A stretch of 64,000 nt of DNA, taken from assembly GCA_020636215.1 (NCBI GenBank), contig JACJYG010000012.1, positions 62,001-126,000 on the forward strand, read 5' to 3'. A program made the position numbers and the translations under genes. The notes beneath the pieces were generated by a model. It searched no databases, had not been told where the DNA came from, and worked only from the letters and a program-made list of their open reading frames with translations. The DNA comes from Lewinellaceae bacterium. Its GTDB lineage: Bacteria > Bacteroidota > Bacteroidia > Chitinophagales > Saprospiraceae. Positions 61,945-64,000 of the stretch are shown here, in pieces. Every line of letters begins with the position of its first letter. Position 1 is the stretch's first letter.

Positions 61945-64000
61945 TTACTCTACGATAAATTTGACGGTTTTCCGGTAGGCGCCCGCACTCACTCTCAGGA
62001 AGTACAGCCCGTAAGGCAGGCTCGTTTCGTACTGCTTAGAAAACGTACCTTTGCTAGCGCTCTCTTTTTCGATTAACACCTTCCGTCCGGTGATATCAAC
62101 TACTTCTACCAAGAGCGTAGCCGACTTTGGTAGCCCATCAATGGTCAATTGGAAGGCCCCATTATTGGGGTTCGGGGAAACGGAAGCGGAGAAATAGCCT
62201 TCCGCCGGCCTATCTTTGGCCGGCACTACCTCATCCATCGTATTGCCTTCCCAGATCCCCCTGCCAAAGGTAGCGGCATAGATCTTCTTTTCGCTGGCCA
62301 GTATTTCCAGTTCGCTCACAATCACATTGGGCATATTCTCACTGTAAGGTTCCCATCCTGCCATATCGTCATTGTGCACATAAACACCAATATCGGTGCC
62401 GATATAAATGGTATTGGCCTCAGAATTGGGGTCTTGAACGATACAGTTTACCGGAATATTTGGCAGGTCGAAAGAGATGTTTTCCCAGCTATCGCCCCCA
62501 TCAATGGTGCGAAATACTTTAACGCCATCGGCAAAGCCACCGACAGTGGCCCAGGCAAGGCCGGGGTCCTGTTCATCCGCTGTGACATAAGTAAAGAAAA
62601 GGCTGTCGGGCAGGCCGGTGGTGATATTTTCCCAGCTTTGCCCCCCGTTCTGCGTCCGCCACATTTTTCCGGGTTCGCCGGCAGAGTGGAATATTCGATG
62701 GGCCAGATAGATGTGAGATGGGTTGGCCGGAGAAACGACAAAAGAAGAAGTAGGGGCCTTAAAGCCTGGGAAGGAGGATATCTTTTCCCAGGAATTCCCG
62801 CCGTTATTCGATTTGAACAGGTTTGTATAAGCTATGTAAAGTACATTGGGATTGCCCGGCTCCAGCATAAAAGGAGTGGTCCAGGCTGCCTGCTCTCCAG
62901 GTTCGGTAGGGAGCCCGTTGCTGACGCCATAAAAATTTTCCCCGCCATCGTAGGAAACCACAATGTTCCCGTATTGCGAAGAACCGTACAGGATGTTAGG
63001 GTTGGTAGGATGGATGAGCCCTTCCATACCGTCGCCACCGATGGTATTGACCCAATTGTCGCCTTGTTTGATCCAGGAAGAATTATCCTGCGAACCGGCG
63101 ATCAGGTCGCCTGGGACGGACTGGCTCAGGCCCAGGCGGTAGAAAGAGGTGATCTGCATGCCGCCGGCAAGGTCTTCCCATTCGGTTTGGAAAGTATATC
63201 CTCCAACGTTGAATAATGAATCAGCAGAACCGGGCACGATCTCATCGGTGCGGCTCACCCCACCATCATTGCAGGCATAGATCTTCCCGTCTAAGGGGTT
63301 GTAAGCCATGAAGTGCTGATCGGCGTGGATACTTTGGCGTATTTCCGAGCCTACCCAGTATGATGCAATTCCCCAGGTCAGGCCGCCATCGTTGGAGCCC
63401 CAGATATTGATGCCCCCGGTGTAGATGCGGTCCGGATTGTTAGGGTTTACGATGATGGTCAGGTCATAGGTTCCCTGGCCGCCATTGCCGTTGCCTTCAT
63501 ACCAGTGCAAGATATTGGGCTCTGTTGAACGCAATTCCCAACTTTCACCGGCATTGGTTGAGCGGTACAGGCCGTAAAAACCCTTGTCCATGTCGCAGGC
63601 CAAGGCATAAACATAATCTGGGTTGGAAGGAGAGATGGCCAGCTCGATGCGCTGCACCGCATTGGTAGGAGGGATGTCGGCTTCTAATTGTTCCCAGGTC
63701 TGGCCGAAATCGGTAGATTTCCAAATGCCGGCATTGCCTTGATTGAGGGTGGCCAGAAAACCAGAGGAAGCATAAAGCGTATTGGGGTCGGCAGGGCTTC
63801 TTTCTATATCGAAGATCAAATCATTGAAAGTAGGCTGCCAGCTGGCGCCCCCGTCGTTGGAGATGCGTACTCCGAAAATGCCGGCTGCTACCAGGCGTTG
63901 CCCGTCTTCATGGTGGACAAACACCCGGCGGGTGAGGCTTCCATCCAGTTCGGTTTGCTCGAAAGTCAGTCCGGTAGGCGCCCAGTTCTGCCCGCCGTCG
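61945..64000 (-). CDS. BNR/sortilin-like repeat protein with T9SS sorting domain, 5' end outside the window
   Basis: At least 685 residues are visible. The frame is open to the window edge, with DGGQNWAPTGLTF before the first possible GTG, so the true start is outside. Repeats of the type SNDGGASWQP, STNAGESWEL, SNDGGLTWG, KSNNGGNSWEKISS and RTIDGGDSWENI are Asp-box (BNR/sortilin-type) blades of a large beta-propeller. The C-terminal 80 residues are a T9SS type A tail (VSPNPNNGAFQLTI, VVDITGRKVLIEK, LPYGLYFLRVSAG). It is surface-located or secreted, likely binding or cutting glycans or proteins. Confidence 0.85.
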   Translation of the reverse strand, partial: DGGQNWAPTGLTFEQTELDGSLTRRVFVHHEDGQRLVAAGIFGVRISNDGGASWQPTFNDLIFDIERSPADPNTLYASSGFLATLNQGNAGIWKSTDFGQTWEQLEADIPPTNAVQRIELAISPSNPDYVYALACDMDKGFYGLYRSTNAGESWELRSTEPNILHWYEGNGNGGQGTYDLTIIVNPNNPDRIYTGGINIWGSNDGGLTWGIASYWVGSEIRQSIHADQHFMAYNPLDGKIYACNDGGVSRTDEIVPGSADSLFNVGGYTFQTEWEDLAGGMQITSFYRLGLSQSVPGDLIAGSQDNSSWIKQGDNWVNTIGGDGMEGLIHPTNPNILYGSSQYGNIVVSYDGGENFYGVSNGLPTEPGEQAAWTTPFMLEPGNPNVLYIAYTNLFKSNNGGNSWEKISSFPGFKAPTSSFVVSPANPSHIYLAHRIFHSAGEPGKMWRTQNGGQSWENITTGLPDSLFFTYVTADEQDPGLAWATVGGFADGVKVFRTIDGGDSWENISFDLPNIPVNCIVQDPNSEANTIYIGTDIGVYVHNDDMAGWEPYSENMPNVIVSELEILASEKKIYAATFGRGIWEGNTMDEVVPAKDRPAEGYFSASVSPNPNNGAFQLTIDGLPKSATLLVEVVDITGRKVLIEKESASKGTFSKQYETSLPYGLYFLRVSAGAYRKTVKFIVE

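Overview
The window looks like a chromosomal segment of a Bacteroidota bacterium, most likely of the Saprospiria group (Saprospira/Lewinella/Haliscomenobacter-like). The reasons are: several secreted proteins ending in Por-type (T9SS type A) or gliding-associated (type B, CHU_C) sorting domains; start codons without a clear Shine-Dalgarno sequence; promoter-like elements of the Bacteroidota type (TTG - about 20 nt - TAnnTTTG); a complete MoxR-DUF58-Bat locus; and DUF5686, TonB-C-domain and OmpA-style 'NPSFE' proteins. The genus assignment is inference.

Layout. 0-5 kb: a small lipoprotein beside a CTCAAC/TTAACC microsatellite, a large TolB-propeller/D15-barrel outer-membrane protein, and a glyoxalase II-like hydrolase. 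5.5-13.4 kb: a T9SS protein followed by four tandem paralogous T9SS type B surface proteins. These form a mosaic array whose units still carry the 3' tail of the upstream T9SS gene. 13.4-23 kb: RNase HII, a DUF5686 outer-membrane protein, a DUF1963 protein, an RND/MMPL exporter, a TetR regulator flanked by inverted copies of an intergenic repeat, about 1 kb with no recognisable gene, and a secreted EEP-fold phosphodiesterase. 23-27 kb: a TlpA-family gene, an RluA-type pseudouridine synthase and a radical SAM gene, all cut by frameshifts; a low-quality stretch of sequence seems likelier than real decay.

27-29.6 kb: a visibly AT-richer type II restriction-modification island (C5 methylase, candidate endonuclease, Vsr), probably horizontally acquired. 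29.7-39.7 kb: a molybdopterin oxidoreductase, an ABC-class ATPase of the DUF2791 type, an aminoglycoside-phosphotransferase-fold protein, a glucosaminidase/LysM protein, an outer-membrane barrel, lptB with two overlapping small lipoproteins, and a secreted protein of unknown function. 39.8-48.5 kb: the Bat locus (MoxR, DUF58, a Bat membrane protein fused to an RDD domain, BatA, BatB, BatC, a short BatD, a full BatD). 48.6-64 kb: a family 2 glycosyltransferase, a TlpA-like thioredoxin, an esterase, HemW, an AntA-like antirepressor with several palindromes in its promoter, methylmalonyl-CoA mutase, two TonB-C-domain proteins (one fused to a T9SS tail), an M16 peptidase, a secreted phosphodiesterase, and a BNR-repeat T9SS protein that runs off the right edge.

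Common themes are cell-surface export and display (T9SS cargo, TonB-domain proteins, LptB) and envelope stress or assembly (MoxR/Bat, TlpA, RND). The most unusual parts are the mosaic tandem array with its duplication scars, the Bat-RDD fusion, and the AntA-like gene with its operator-rich promoter. I found no tRNA, rRNA, CRISPR array or intact insertion sequence.
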